In this document: in pieces, positions 1 to 7,380 of the stretch | Numbering within the stretch: the stretch's first letter is position 1 | Layout: each line of letters begins with the position of its first letter | IMG/VR virus record: IMGVR_UViG_3300025131_000250 | Coordinates: 1 to 31,179 of that record | Source: a virus | Direction: 5' to 3' (one strand) | Length of the DNA stretch: 31,179 nt | Program-made: the position numbers and the translations under genes | Notes under the pieces: generated by a model | The model's input: the letters and a program-made list of their open reading frames with translations, nothing else | What the model was told of the DNA's origin: nothing | Databases searched by the model: none

Positions 1-349
1 CAGGAAGCATCCTTTCATCTGCGGTAACCGGATCATCATCGTACGCTTCAACGAAATCAAAATCATCAAAATCACCCTCATCTACTACAGGTGATTCATA
101 TTGAGAATGTTCAGGTTCTTCTTGAACATTATGACCTTCATTTATCTGTGTGTCTGTATCTTGGTTACTCATTTGGGGCTCCTGTATTTCTTGTGGAGGC
201 TGTCGTTGATCTTTTAACTCATTCGCAACATCCTTTAATGTCTCCTTGGCTGCTTGCTGGTAAAAGCTATCATTTACATCTGACATTATCTTATTATCCT
301 CTTGTTGTTCATCTGCATAGAAAAAACTCGTCTTTATAGAGCTTGTCAT
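1..349 (-). CDS. Acidic hypothetical protein, N-terminal part (runs off the left edge)
   Basis: An open minus-strand frame starts at an ATG (347-349) and stays open to base 1, giving about 116 residues with the C-terminus missing. The visible part is hydrophilic and rich in Asp, Glu and Gln, with no hydrophobic segment. It contains a Pro/Gln-rich stretch and then an acidic patch with repeated Asp-Phe (around DFDDFDFVEAYDDD). It looks disordered, and I recognise no family. It is the first gene after the terminator behind the major capsid gene and has its own late-promoter-like box at 373-380. A second in-frame ATG at residue 22 also follows a GAGG-type ribosome site, so the true start could be 63 bases further in. 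T4 has the vertex protein gp24 after gp23, but nothing here resembles gp24. Confidence 0.75.
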   Translation of the reverse strand, partial: MTSSIKTSFFYADEQQEDNKIMSDVNDSFYQQAAKETLKDVANELKDQRQPPQEIQEPQMSNQDTDTQINEGHNVQEEPEHSQYESPVVDEGDFDDFDFVEAYDDDPVTADERMLP

Positions 350-372
350 GACATATATTACTCATTATTCCA

Positions 373-380
373 CATTTATA
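373..380 (-). promoter_or_regulatory. Candidate T4-type late promoter box
   Basis: Read on the minus strand, the bases are TATAAATG, one mismatch from the T4 late-promoter consensus TATAAATA. The box lies 24 bases upstream of the ATG at 349 and just past the intrinsic terminator at 411-442, where a new transcript would be expected to start. A similar box (GATAAATA) sits 23 bases upstream of the ATG at 31010. The match is short and the region AT-rich, so chance is not excluded. Confidence 0.45.
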
Positions 381-410
381 AATATCTAGCTGACAAACAT
401 CTATCACAAA

Positions 411-442
411 TAAAAAAGGGGCGCCTCTATGAGGCGCCCCTT
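411..442 (-). terminator. Strong rho-independent terminator after the major capsid gene
   Basis: A perfect 12-bp inverted repeat (416-427 pairs with 431-442, 3-base loop 428-430) has a GC-rich core of GGGGCGCC type. On the minus strand it is followed directly by six T residues (412-417) and an A. It begins 24 bases past the TAA stop of the major capsid gene and ends the head operon transcribed from the right. I found no comparable hairpin with a T tract in the other intergenic gaps, so transcription probably runs through most of the window. Confidence 0.93.
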
Positions 443-465
443 AGTAGCTCATCTCTAAGGATATC

Positions 466-2439
466 TTAGATTATGTTAAGATCAAGAACCGTTACTGTTC
501 CGTAGAAGTCAGCACGAACCATCTTCTTACCATACCGAGTCATCACGCCCTTGCGAGGTGTGAAGTCTTCGGGGGCGAAGATAGTAGGAGTGACGATCAA
601 CGGCACGTAAGGTGCGTAGACATATCCTGTCTCAAGGTAGCTTCCACCCTTGTATCCAACTAGGACCTTATTCCGTGGGAAATAGGGATCCTTGTAAACC
701 GTGAAACGGTTACTTAGGGAACCAATGGGTGTCGCACCAAGCGAGAATGGATTACTTGTCTGACCAGATCCATCAATAGTGATGTTGGGCTTGTAGAGCA
801 CCGAAGCCTCAAAGATCGTTGCGACCTCCGGGGAGCAAACCACGAAGTTAGCAGAACCTCTAAGGGTCTTACGGTGAATCTCATTAGCAACATCGATGAT
901 GGTCTCAACAAGAGTCTCATACCACTCACGAACTGTACCAGTGAACTGAGGACCTGAAGCTAATGTGCTAGCCTTTGTTGCCTCAGCTGCAGTCTTCTTG
1001 TTAACGAACTTACCAGGCATACGTGACCAGTAGTAGTTAGCACCTCTCGCCTCTGTGAGAAGATCATTGAGAATCTCACGATCAATCTCTAGTGCGATCT
1101 GCTCGGAAAGGATCTGAGTTAACTCAACCTCAGCGTCAAGGCTGTGGTATGCGTTAAGATCCTGTGCGAGTTCCGGTGACCAACGAGCACGTAGCTTACG
1201 AGTCGCGGCTGTAACTGCGATTGACTCAATCTTGATGTCAATCTCAGGAATGACCGGACTTGGTGTAGCTGCGAAGTTAGACTCAAAGGTCGGAATCGTC
1301 AACACATCACCATCTGTACTATTAACACCAAGGTTAGGTGCCAGTGCATATGATGCAGTGAGGTCGGTAGACCCGTTCGCCGCTGTAGAGGGACCTGCAT
1401 ACGTTCCTGATACGACCATTAACAGTGCCGCATTGGCTGTTGCTGTCGTAACCAATGGTTGGGACGTGAACTGTCCGCCCGAGTACGTTCCAAGCTGGTT
1501 GAGACGTCTAAGGTTAAGCACGTTCTTTCCACCCTGCCACTCATCAGACAGAGCTGCAATAGAGTCTGCCAAGTTTGTGGGAGAGCTTTGGTTACTAGTA
1601 CCTGTGTTAGTTCTACTTGCTGAGAACAATGTGATGTCCTTTGCATTAGTAAGATCAAGACCAGAAACACCACTAAGATCTGTGAGATCAAAGATTAAGA
1701 ACTGGAATCGACCACTGCCAACACCTGAGGTATCTCCCTCGATCTTCGTAGTGACCTGTGGATCAAACTGAAGGTGACGTCCATCACTTCCTGTTGCAGC
1801 AGCAAGACGACCACTCTGTAACGAGGCATTACCCTGCCACGCACCAGATGCTAGAAGTGTTAGTCTACTATTAGCAGAGGTTCCACTGATTGTCTTGTGA
1901 ACCTTAGAGTAGGTAGCACCAACTAGATCATACTGACCACCGGTTGCGAGTGATCCTGATCGGACACCTTTACCTGTGGGGTTGTTATAGATTGATGTTC
2001 CCTTCTGATAGGTCTCAGCAGCAGCAGTGCCCTCAGTTCCGTCTGTGAGACTTGCATCACCACCGACGTTATCACCGTAGGTGTAATCCAGATAGAAGAG
2101 CAGACCAGAAGGAAGGCTCATTGGCTGAATAGAAACAAGCTCGTTGGATACGAGACCACCGAAGACACGACGAACGATCGGGAATGCGATATTTGTGAAG
2201 CCTCTGACGTCGCCAGAGGAGGCGAGGTTACCGCCACCTGTTGATAGAGAGTTTTGCTCTCTCAGGAGCTGAGCAGCCTGATTTTCAAGAAGTCGAGACA
2301 TGGTCTCCCGACCATGATCATGCAGGCCTCGAAGAAGTCCTGTTCGGGACCACTTTTCGACCAGTCGCATACCTTCAGCACCAATATTTCTATCTCTGAT
2401 GCCTTCAGTAAGCTGATTTAGTGTGAATGACTTTGCCAT
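466..2439 (-). CDS. 23: Major capsid protein, T4 gp23-like, with a large insertion
   Basis: This is the main shell subunit of the phage head, 657 residues against 521 for T4 gp23. Residues about 80-125 match the gp23 segment that contains V-x-I-Q-P-M and P-S-G-L-L-F. Residues about 398-460 (PEIDIKIESIAVTA, ELAQDL, LDAEVELTQIL) and 578-645 (KVLVGYKGG, YVYAPYVPL, GVMTRYGKKMV) match the conserved gp23 core. The N-terminal 60 or so residues look like the helical, scaffold-contacting propeptide that a gp21 protease removes. LLE (50-52) and LRE (59-61) fit the protease preference for Glu at P1. Residues about 125-397 are Gly/Ser/Thr/Ala-rich and have no visible gp23 counterpart. The gene is visibly richer in G+C than most neighbours, as expected for the most highly expressed protein. 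An AGGAGA ribosome site (2449-2454) lies 9 bases before the ATG. It follows the scaffold gene and precedes the terminator. Confidence 0.96.
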   Translation of the reverse strand: MAKSFTLNQLTEGIRDRNIGAEGMRLVEKWSRTGLLRGLHDHGRETMSRLLENQAAQLLREQNSLSTGGGNLASSGDVRGFTNIAFPIVRRVFGGLVSNELVSIQPMSLPSGLLFYLDYTYGDNVGGDASLTDGTEGTAAAETYQKGTSIYNNPTGKGVRSGSLATGGQYDLVGATYSKVHKTISGTSANSRLTLLASGAWQGNASLQSGRLAAATGSDGRHLQFDPQVTTKIEGDTSGVGSGRFQFLIFDLTDLSGVSGLDLTNAKDITLFSASRTNTGTSNQSSPTNLADSIAALSDEWQGGKNVLNLRRLNQLGTYSGGQFTSQPLVTTATANAALLMVVSGTYAGPSTAANGSTDLTASYALAPNLGVNSTDGDVLTIPTFESNFAATPSPVIPEIDIKIESIAVTAATRKLRARWSPELAQDLNAYHSLDAEVELTQILSEQIALEIDREILNDLLTEARGANYYWSRMPGKFVNKKTAAEATKASTLASGPQFTGTVREWYETLVETIIDVANEIHRKTLRGSANFVVCSPEVATIFEASVLYKPNITIDGSGQTSNPFSLGATPIGSLSNRFTVYKDPYFPRNKVLVGYKGGSYLETGYVYAPYVPLIVTPTIFAPEDFTPRKGVMTRYGKKMVRADFYGTVTVLDLNII

Positions 2440-2476
2440 TTTTATTTTTCTCCTATAATGCAGTTAATGATAAAAT

Positions 2477-3916
2477 TCACTTGATTCCGGCTAGCGTCGC
2501 CCATCTATTCACCTGATCGTCAGCTGAGTTGGCCGAAGACCGCCCAGTGACCTTAGAAGATGATCCGATAGCTCTGCGAACCGAAGATTCATTCATTGAT
2601 CCTGACTTGCCCTTATCAAAGGATTCCGTCAGGCTCCTGTAAAGTAGCTTTACTTCTCTCAAGCTTCTAGCATTGTCAATGGACTCAACAACCGACTTTC
2701 TCTGAGCCGGTGTTATTTCCTTGCTTTGCAGAAGCTTATTTACATAAAGAAGCTTAGCATTAAACAGGTTTAGATCTGTCAACTGCTCACGAAGTGTTTC
2801 AACAGCACCTCTGTATTCCTTGAGCCTCACCGAGAGAGATCGATTATTACGTCTCTCATTTCTAAGTTGTTCTGAAAGAACATTTAACTTAACTTGTAGA
2901 GGATCCTTTCCAGGTTTTCCTCCTCCGAAATCTGCGCCTCTTGGCATCTTACCACCAGAGCCGCCATAAGAATTCTTTACACCAGACTTTCCAGAGCCTT
3001 TTCCGCCCCAGCTATCTTGCATGTCGCTCTTTATTCCCTTAATCTTTGTGAGATCCTTGGCTTCAGAAAGATGCTGTCTGAGACGAACTAGCTCGCTACG
3101 AAGAATCTTTTCGTCGATCTCAAATACTTCATCAAGACCTTCAAAATCCTCCAGCTCAATATCCACCTCTTCTTCTTCTTCAGGAGCCTCTGCAGCCTCA
3201 AGATCTTCTTCAGACTCCTCTTCCTCTTCTTCGACTACTCGAATAGTAGGCATGAGGTCCTCTGGAATCTCGAGATCACCTAAGTCTATCTCTAGCCTTG
3301 CCTCATCAAGACTATTAAGTCCTAGCATTGACATAATTTCCTTGATTTCTTGTGCCTCTGCTTTATCAATTGCATCCATGTTATCTCCAGATTTGAGCGT
3401 CTCTAGCTCAGAAAGATCAATTTCGTAAAGATTGTCATCATTCTTAGACGACAAATCATTGTTTGGATTATCATCCATATGACTACTTATTCTCTGTGAA
3501 TCAAAAAGATCATCACTTTCACTAAGTTTATCAGCCATTTTTAAAAGTTTTTCTCGACTGTCGCCGTCGAGTTCAGATATTGATTCTTTAATTGCATCCC
3601 TAACTACGTCCTTGTCAGACACGCTCTTGAAATCATCAGCTCCAAAAAGATTCAATAATGCAGACATTGCACTATCATCTAAAATAACTTCACTATTAGA
3701 TTCTGAAAGATCTGATCCAACTATCTCAGAGGCAACGTCCTGTAATACATCTTCATTTGAACCATCATCAGAGGACTCTCCAATTAACTGCTCTTCTATA
3801 AACTCTCTTATCTTTGGAGTAACTGCTTCAATAATAGCATTTTTGGCATTCTTTTCCGCTGTATCTCTTAACAGCTTCGCCTCTGCTATCGCTTCCTCAT
3901 AAAGAGATTTTGACAT
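2477..3916 (-). CDS. 22: Prohead core scaffold protein, T4 gp22-like
   Basis: This is the internal scaffold around which the prohead forms and which the gp21-type protease later degrades. It has about 479 residues, longer than T4 gp22 (269). The N-terminal half is acidic and helical, peaking in a Glu-run region at about 3106-3240. A Gly-rich linker follows (about 2900-3010), then a helical C-terminal domain carrying LFNAKLLYVNKLL and ARSLREVKLLY, which I associate with gp22-type cores of many myoviruses. It ends in NRWATLAGIK. Many Leu/Ile-x-Glu tripeptides would serve as protease sites. The frame opens at a TTG (3934), but the ATG at 3914-3916 is preferred because AGAGGA (3923-3928) sits 6 bases before it. 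It lies directly upstream of the capsid gene, the T4 order. Confidence 0.9.
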   Translation of the reverse strand: MSKSLYEEAIAEAKLLRDTAEKNAKNAIIEAVTPKIREFIEEQLIGESSDDGSNEDVLQDVASEIVGSDLSESNSEVILDDSAMSALLNLFGADDFKSVSDKDVVRDAIKESISELDGDSREKLLKMADKLSESDDLFDSQRISSHMDDNPNNDLSSKNDDNLYEIDLSELETLKSGDNMDAIDKAEAQEIKEIMSMLGLNSLDEARLEIDLGDLEIPEDLMPTIRVVEEEEEESEEDLEAAEAPEEEEEVDIELEDFEGLDEVFEIDEKILRSELVRLRQHLSEAKDLTKIKGIKSDMQDSWGGKGSGKSGVKNSYGGSGGKMPRGADFGGGKPGKDPLQVKLNVLSEQLRNERRNNRSLSVRLKEYRGAVETLREQLTDLNLFNAKLLYVNKLLQSKEITPAQRKSVVESIDNARSLREVKLLYRSLTESFDKGKSGSMNESSVRRAIGSSSKVTGRSSANSADDQVNRWATLAGIK

Positions 3917-3922
3917 TATTGA

Positions 3923-3928
3923 TCCTCT
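3923..3928 (-). promoter_or_regulatory. Ribosome binding site fixing the scaffold start
   Basis: On the minus strand AGAGGA stands 6 bases before the ATG at 3916. The in-frame TTG at 3934 lies upstream of this site and has no comparable one, so the shorter scaffold reading is preferred. Confidence 0.7.
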
Positions 3929-3938
3929 TCTCAATTAA

Positions 3939-3948
3939 ATATTATGTA
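3939..3948 (-). promoter_or_regulatory. Candidate promoter element upstream of the scaffold gene
   Basis: The minus-strand decamer TACATAATAT lies 23 bases upstream of the scaffold ATG and overlaps the TAA stop of the preceding gene. The same decamer recurs upstream of the small head gene at 5375 (5407-5416), and in both places ATTGAGA follows within a few bases. The distance to the start codon matches that of the two late-promoter-like boxes elsewhere in the window. It could be an AT-rich -10 element or a chance repeat. Confidence 0.3.
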
Positions 3949-4625
3949 TTTTGTGAATTTGCATGTAGCGTTTCATCAATTTTATTGAAAAGCCTAAGCA
4001 ATCTAATTCTCTGCCTTAAAATAGATCTCTCTGTGGGATCGAGATTAAAAATATCGTCCCATCCCATATTCTCTAAATCTTCATCTTCTAAATAGTCAAT
4101 GGGTGCTCTAGAACTACCATACTGTGTTCCGGCACCGCCCACTTTTCCTGGACCAGTTGTATTAAATGCTTGACCTGCACCTCCAGTTCCAAGCGGAGGA
4201 CCATCAAATCCATTTGGATACAATGTTCTATGAGAAAATGGAGCTATTCCACTCATCACAGCCGGCATATTATCAGACTCAGAAAGGTTTCCTATATCCC
4301 ATCTCTGGAGACCAACCATGCTCCCCCTGTCTGCAGATCCTCTTCTTCCGACCTGTGGGTCTATTGCAAGGCGATCTCTACCAGTAACTGCGCTAACCTT
4401 TGATATTAATTCCATCTCATCTTCATCGATATCCTCAATAAAATCATCCTCATATTCTTCATATGAAGTTGGCATCTTATATATTCCTGTTTCTGCCCAG
4501 CCCATAGATGTCTCTGACCCTAGACCTGTCCCAAAGCTAGGAATTTTTTGTCCCTTTCCATAGCCATGACCTATCCTTTGATCAGAATTTGCAGTTGAAG
4601 GATTATAGTAAAGTCTGGTTGCCAA
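3942..4625 (-). CDS. Hypothetical head-region protein (227 aa)
   Basis: I do not recognise a family. The N-terminal half is Gly/Ser/Tyr-rich. A strongly acidic stretch follows at about residues 55-72 (EEYEDDF and EDIDEDEMEL). A Gly-rich middle leads to a helical C-terminus of about 45 residues with an acidic lead-in (DYLEDEDLENMGWDD) and then an Arg/Leu-rich amphipathic helix (RQRIRLLRLF). The best start is a TTG (4623-4625), with GGGG about 9 bases before it. The next in-frame ATG would remove some 40 residues. It lies 5 bases downstream of the 163-residue gene and runs up to the scaffold gene. Its place among protease, scaffold and capsid genes suggests a minor core or internal head protein. 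That is inference from position only. Confidence 0.75.
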   Translation of the reverse strand: MATRLYYNPSTANSDQRIGHGYGKGQKIPSFGTGLGSETSMGWAETGIYKMPTSYEEYEDDFIEDIDEDEMELISKVSAVTGRDRLAIDPQVGRRGSADRGSMVGLQRWDIGNLSESDNMPAVMSGIAPFSHRTLYPNGFDGPPLGTGGAGQAFNTTGPGKVGGAGTQYGSSRAPIDYLEDEDLENMGWDDIFNLDPTERSILRQRIRLLRLFNKIDETLHANSQNT

Positions 4626-4630
4626 AGAAA

Positions 4631-5122
4631 TTATCCCCTACCGTCAGATCCCTGATACGACCTTCCAGAAATATAATCACCCAACTTTTGGTCTGCTATA
4701 TTTTCTGAAGTCTTAGAGGGAGATACTGTTCCTCCTAGTCCAGACCCGAACTCTGGAGCAGATCCATCCGGTAGTTCTCCTGTATATTCTGGTTGATCAG
4801 CAGGAAATACGCTTCCTGGACCGGGAGATGAAAGATTTGGAACGTATGGAGAGGCAGGCTTTCCTCCGCCTCCTGTTTCAACATCTGATAGATCAGGTGC
4901 ATTAGAAAAATCTCTATTAAATGAATTTAATCCCAGACCTCCCACAACCGTTCCATCTAGTGCTAGTTCTTGAAAAACTTCTTTTCTTTCATCGTCATTT
5001 ACATCACCAGCGTAAATTGGAGATGCTGAAAATGATGCTCGTAAATTTATACCGTTTCTAGATCCGTATGGCTTATCATCAGATGCAGCCGGTTCAACTA
5101 TTGTCTGTGGTTGGTCAGCCAT
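4631..5122 (-). CDS. Gly/Ser/Pro-rich hypothetical head-region protein (163 aa)
   Basis: No family is recognised. The protein is low-complexity, with Gly/Pro/Ser-rich segments and a GGGG run near residue 85. It has no Cys, no hydrophobic segment and one possible short helix around DDERKEVFQELAL. It ends in a Gly-rich, Tyr-containing tail. The ATG at 5120-5122 starts one base after the stop of the upstream 83-residue gene, so the two are probably translationally coupled. It looks like a disordered minor prohead or internal protein of the kind that sits between protease and scaffold in large T4-like phages, but nothing in the sequence proves this. Confidence 0.75.
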   Translation of the reverse strand: MADQPQTIVEPAASDDKPYGSRNGINLRASFSASPIYAGDVNDDERKEVFQELALDGTVVGGLGLNSFNRDFSNAPDLSDVETGGGGKPASPYVPNLSSPGPGSVFPADQPEYTGELPDGSAPEFGSGLGGTVSPSKTSENIADQKLGDYISGRSYQGSDGRG

Positions 5123-5123
5123 T

Positions 5124-5375
5124 CTATAATTCCTTTAAAAGTCTTATTTTGAGAATATTTCTAGCTTTTGTAATTCTGTTTGCTCTTCTACGAAGCGTAG
5201 ATTCTCTTAGGCCAAGAGCTTTAACATAATCAATTTTATTAACTAGGTTGTCACCACCCGCCCACGCATCATCAACAGTGTCAGAGGATAACAATCCCTC
5301 TTTTTCTAATTTCTTCTTTTCTTCGATAACTATTTTTCTAAGAACAGCCGGTGTTAATGTAGTGTGTCTTGACAT
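5124..5375 (-). CDS. Small basic helical hypothetical protein (83 aa)
   Basis: A short, Lys/Arg-rich, mostly helical protein. The N-terminal helix is PAVLRKIVIEEKKKLEKEG. The C-terminal half (ESTLRRRANRITKARNILK) is highly basic and could contact DNA or the acidic scaffold. The frame opens at a TTG (5390), but the ATG at 5373-5375 is preferred because GGAGAG (5381-5386) lies just before it. The 63 bases between the upstream gene and this start hold a decamer (5407-5416) that recurs before the scaffold gene. Function unknown. Its position suggests a prohead core component. Confidence 0.75.
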   Translation of the reverse strand: MSRHTTLTPAVLRKIVIEEKKKLEKEGLLSSDTVDDAWAGGDNLVNKIDYVKALGLRESTLRRRANRITKARNILKIRLLKEL

Positions 5376-5380
5376 ATGAT

Positions 5381-5386
5381 CTCTCC
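5381..5386 (-). promoter_or_regulatory. Ribosome binding site fixing the start of the 83-aa gene
   Basis: On the minus strand GGAGAG stands 5 bases before the ATG at 5375. The in-frame TTG at 5390 lies upstream of it, which makes the longer reading unlikely. Confidence 0.7.
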
Positions 5387-5406
5387 ACAAAGTGTCTCAA
5401 TCATAC

Positions 5407-5416
5407 ATATTATGTA
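5407..5416 (-). promoter_or_regulatory. Second copy of the TACATAATAT element
   Basis: The minus-strand decamer TACATAATAT lies 32 bases before the ATG at 5375 in one of the few real intergenic gaps of the head cluster. Together with flanking bases it forms a short palindrome, TACATA-T-TATGTA (5404-5416). ATTGAGA follows, as at the copy upstream of the scaffold gene. It may be a promoter or regulator site; the support is two copies and their location. Confidence 0.3.
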
Positions 5417-5438
5417 ATGAAAGAATTAGCTACTCACA

Positions 5439-5912
5439 TTAAGATCTTTTTGCTGTCGTAGCGAACGCTAAATCTGCCCATTTTTGTGCAGACTCACCGA
5501 ATAATTCCTGCGGGTCTGATTTAGATGCTACCACAGCTGCTACATCTCCGGATGCAGCAGTTGGTAGAGATGATCCCCCGGGTCCTGGCCTCTCAGCTCC
5601 TGCCTGTTCTTGCAGTGTCGTCATTGCAGTATCAGCCAGTATCGACGATAAGACTGGATCGGCTGTCATACTTCTTGTCGTTTCTCTTATATTTTTTTCA
5701 AAATTAGGATTTGGAATTTCATCTTTTTGTGAAGTCTTATTATAAACTATATTATCAAGCCCAGCTCTTCTATTCACGCTCTGGCTTCTAGATTCGGATC
5801 TTACTGATTCTGATATCTGTACCTCTCTATGCTCTCCGATTCCTTCGCTTAATATCTCTATTAGGCATTCCTTTACTATTCCCTTTAATTTACTTCTAGC
5901 AGCTCTAGACAT
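5439..5912 (-). CDS. Hypothetical prohead-region protein with scaffold-like C-terminus (157 aa)
   Basis: The N-terminus is a basic amphipathic helix (RSKLKGIVKECLIEILSEG) followed by a polar, probably disordered middle and an Ala/Gly/Pro-rich segment. The C-terminal KWADLAFA is similar to the NRWATLAG end of the scaffold protein, which suggests a shared docking signal on the shell, portal or protease. The frame opens with TTG (5915) followed directly by ATG (5912). The ATG has a GGTAGG ribosome site (5921-5926) 8 bases away and is taken as the start. It begins 9 bases after the protease stop. Likely a minor core protein; no family assigned. Confidence 0.75.
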   Translation of the reverse strand: MSRAARSKLKGIVKECLIEILSEGIGEHREVQISESVRSESRSQSVNRRAGLDNIVYNKTSQKDEIPNPNFEKNIRETTRSMTADPVLSSILADTAMTTLQEQAGAERPGPGGSSLPTAASGDVAAVVASKSDPQELFGESAQKWADLAFATTAKRS

Positions 5913-5921
5913 CAAATTTAC

Positions 5922-6530
5922 CTACCACGACAATATATCATTAAAAATTCTATCTATTTTATCTGTTTTGGTAAAATTTTTATCAACATCACCGGGGTTT
6001 ATAGTCTTTCCTTCACTTATCATAAATGCTCCAGGTGTAGAGGGTTCACTAACCATATCAAAACAAATCAATTGAAAATCTTCCTGGACAACCTGCCTAT
6101 CTCCGTCGTTTCTAGTAGAGCCCACACCTCTAGAAGAAATTCCAAGTGTTACACCAGATTCAACGAGACTTTGAAGTATTTGTCCAGCGGGTGTATTAAG
6201 TAGCTCAACATGCCCAACAACAGAATCACCCTCTATGTGTGCTTCTCGGACTATATGTGAAACATTTTTCAGTTCTACCACCGAGGAATCCGGATGATCA
6301 CATTCACCGAGCGCTCGATTCTCTTTAATAAATTTTTGATAATTTAGCATCTCTCGCTCTAATATAGATCTGGGATAAACCCTTCCATTCTGATTTAAAG
6401 TGTCACATTTTTGTAATACACCTCTTAGAACTATCTTTCCATCGTTTTTTTCACGAGACTCTTTAATCATATTAGATGTATAAGATAGAGGAGTCCACTC
6501 AGTCAAAAGTTTTAATTTAAAATCACTCAT
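5922..6530 (-). CDS. 21: Prohead maturation protease, T4 gp21-like
   Basis: This serine protease is packaged in the prohead and cleaves scaffold, capsid propeptide and itself after Glu before DNA packaging. It has 202 residues against 212 for T4 gp21. Family marks are visible: RGVLQKCDTLNQNGRVYPRS (residues 36-55), the His motif GECDHPDS (H79), and the nucleophile region GVTLGISSRGVGS (S132/S133), followed by FDMVSEPS (D158). By family analogy His79 and one of the two adjacent serines are catalytic. The ATG overlaps the end of the upstream 285-residue gene by 8 bases. The order portal, intervening protein, protease, scaffold, capsid is the T4 order. Confidence 0.94.
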   Translation of the reverse strand: MSDFKLKLLTEWTPLSYTSNMIKESREKNDGKIVLRGVLQKCDTLNQNGRVYPRSILEREMLNYQKFIKENRALGECDHPDSSVVELKNVSHIVREAHIEGDSVVGHVELLNTPAGQILQSLVESGVTLGISSRGVGSTRNDGDRQVVQEDFQLICFDMVSEPSTPGAFMISEGKTINPGDVDKNFTKTDKIDRIFNDILSW

Positions 6531-7380
6531 ATATCGCCTCCCTTAATTCTCTCTTTAGTTGAATTAATGTTAAGAACCTGGCTATAGACTCATCATTCAT
6601 TTCATTTATTGATTCATCATTAATTCTCTGTCTAACTGAATCAATTTTCTCTAATAAGAAGCCATTATCTGTCTTTTTCTCAAATTCATTTAAACTATTA
6701 AGTGTCTGATCTTTAATATTTTGAACTTTTTCTAATATAGATGTTCCACCGTCATGTGACATTGAAAAGACATATGACCGTATAATATCTCTCTGTTCTG
6801 AACAGAAATTATTTTTATACTTTTCATTAATTTTTTCTGTCATTATTTTTACAACAAGCGAATCAACGTCATGATCTATATTCTCTTCTATTGTTTGACA
6901 TTTATCTTTTTCAGATAACATTCTTTCTATAACTTTTGATTCATACTGTACAGTTCTTGAAAGATCTGATCTATCGTTTGATCTCCAGTCATTGAGCAGC
7001 GTCTGGATTGTCGCATAAACTTGGTATTCTGGAACTCTCCTATGATAGAACATCTTGTCGCCTAGAGTGTGATTTATTTCTTTAATAAGAAGAGATTTTT
7101 CCCTATCTAGTTTTCTAGAATCACACCTTCTCGCTGCTGATTTTGCCTCTGTTAAAATTGCAGCTGCAACAGCAGAATCACTTACAGTTGACTTAATTAG
7201 TGCATTAAAAAGCCGGAACTCTCTATAGAGCTCGCTGTCCTTGTTAAATCTAGATTCAATAATTTTAAGCGTTCTCTTGGCTGACTTCTTATCTCCCTGA
7301 ATTAACAGGTTTGAAATGTTTCTAAGAAGCAGCTCATAGATTATTCCAACATTTCTTTTTTTATTATGATTCCTCGGCAT
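6523..7380 (-). CDS. Helical hypothetical protein in the T4 gp67/gp68 position (285 aa)
   Basis: The protein is charged and almost entirely helical in appearance, with a basic N-terminus (MPRNHNKKRN). A conserved-looking segment (LLRNISNLLIQGDKKSAKRTL, then FRLFNALIKS) suggests a helical repeat bundle. It overlaps the portal gene by 17 bases and the protease gene by 8, so the three are tightly coupled. In T4 the small prohead core proteins gp67 and gp68 lie between portal and protease, and this protein occupies that place although it is about twice as long as gp68. A role as a prohead core or portal-proximal initiator component is inferred from position. Confidence 0.85.
   Translation of the reverse strand: MPRNHNKKRNVGIIYELLLRNISNLLIQGDKKSAKRTLKIIESRFNKDSELYREFRLFNALIKSTVSDSAVAAAILTEAKSAARRCDSRKLDREKSLLIKEINHTLGDKMFYHRRVPEYQVYATIQTLLNDWRSNDRSDLSRTVQYESKVIERMLSEKDKCQTIEENIDHDVDSLVVKIMTEKINEKYKNNFCSEQRDIIRSYVFSMSHDGGTSILEKVQNIKDQTLNSLNEFEKKTDNGFLLEKIDSVRQRINDESINEMNDESIARFLTLIQLKRELREAIYE

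Noticed and set aside
91-339. Plus-strand open frame of 82 codons
   Set aside because: It lies opposite the minus-strand acidic gene that starts at 349 and runs off the left edge. The minus-strand frame has a promoter-like box and composition like the other genes; the plus frame has neither.
1232-1771. Plus-strand open frame of 179 codons within the capsid gene
   Set aside because: Antisense to the gp23-like capsid gene, whose protein sequence is clearly conserved on both sides. No ribosome site or recognisable protein.
3021-3428. Plus-strand Ser-rich open frame of 135 codons
   Set aside because: The poly-Ser run is the reverse complement of the Glu/Asp-rich scaffold codons. It is a compositional shadow.
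5404-5416. Short palindrome TACATA-T-TATGTA as a possible operator
   Set aside because: Six-base arms in AT-rich DNA are expected by chance. It is kept only as part of the repeated promoter-like element, with no operator claim.
3935-5923. Upstream TTG starts at 3934, 5390 and 5915 for the scaffold, 83-residue and 157-residue genes
   Set aside because: In each case an ATG lies 3-18 bases further in, with a well-placed ribosome site before it. At 3934 and 5390 that site lies inside the extra TTG-started codons.
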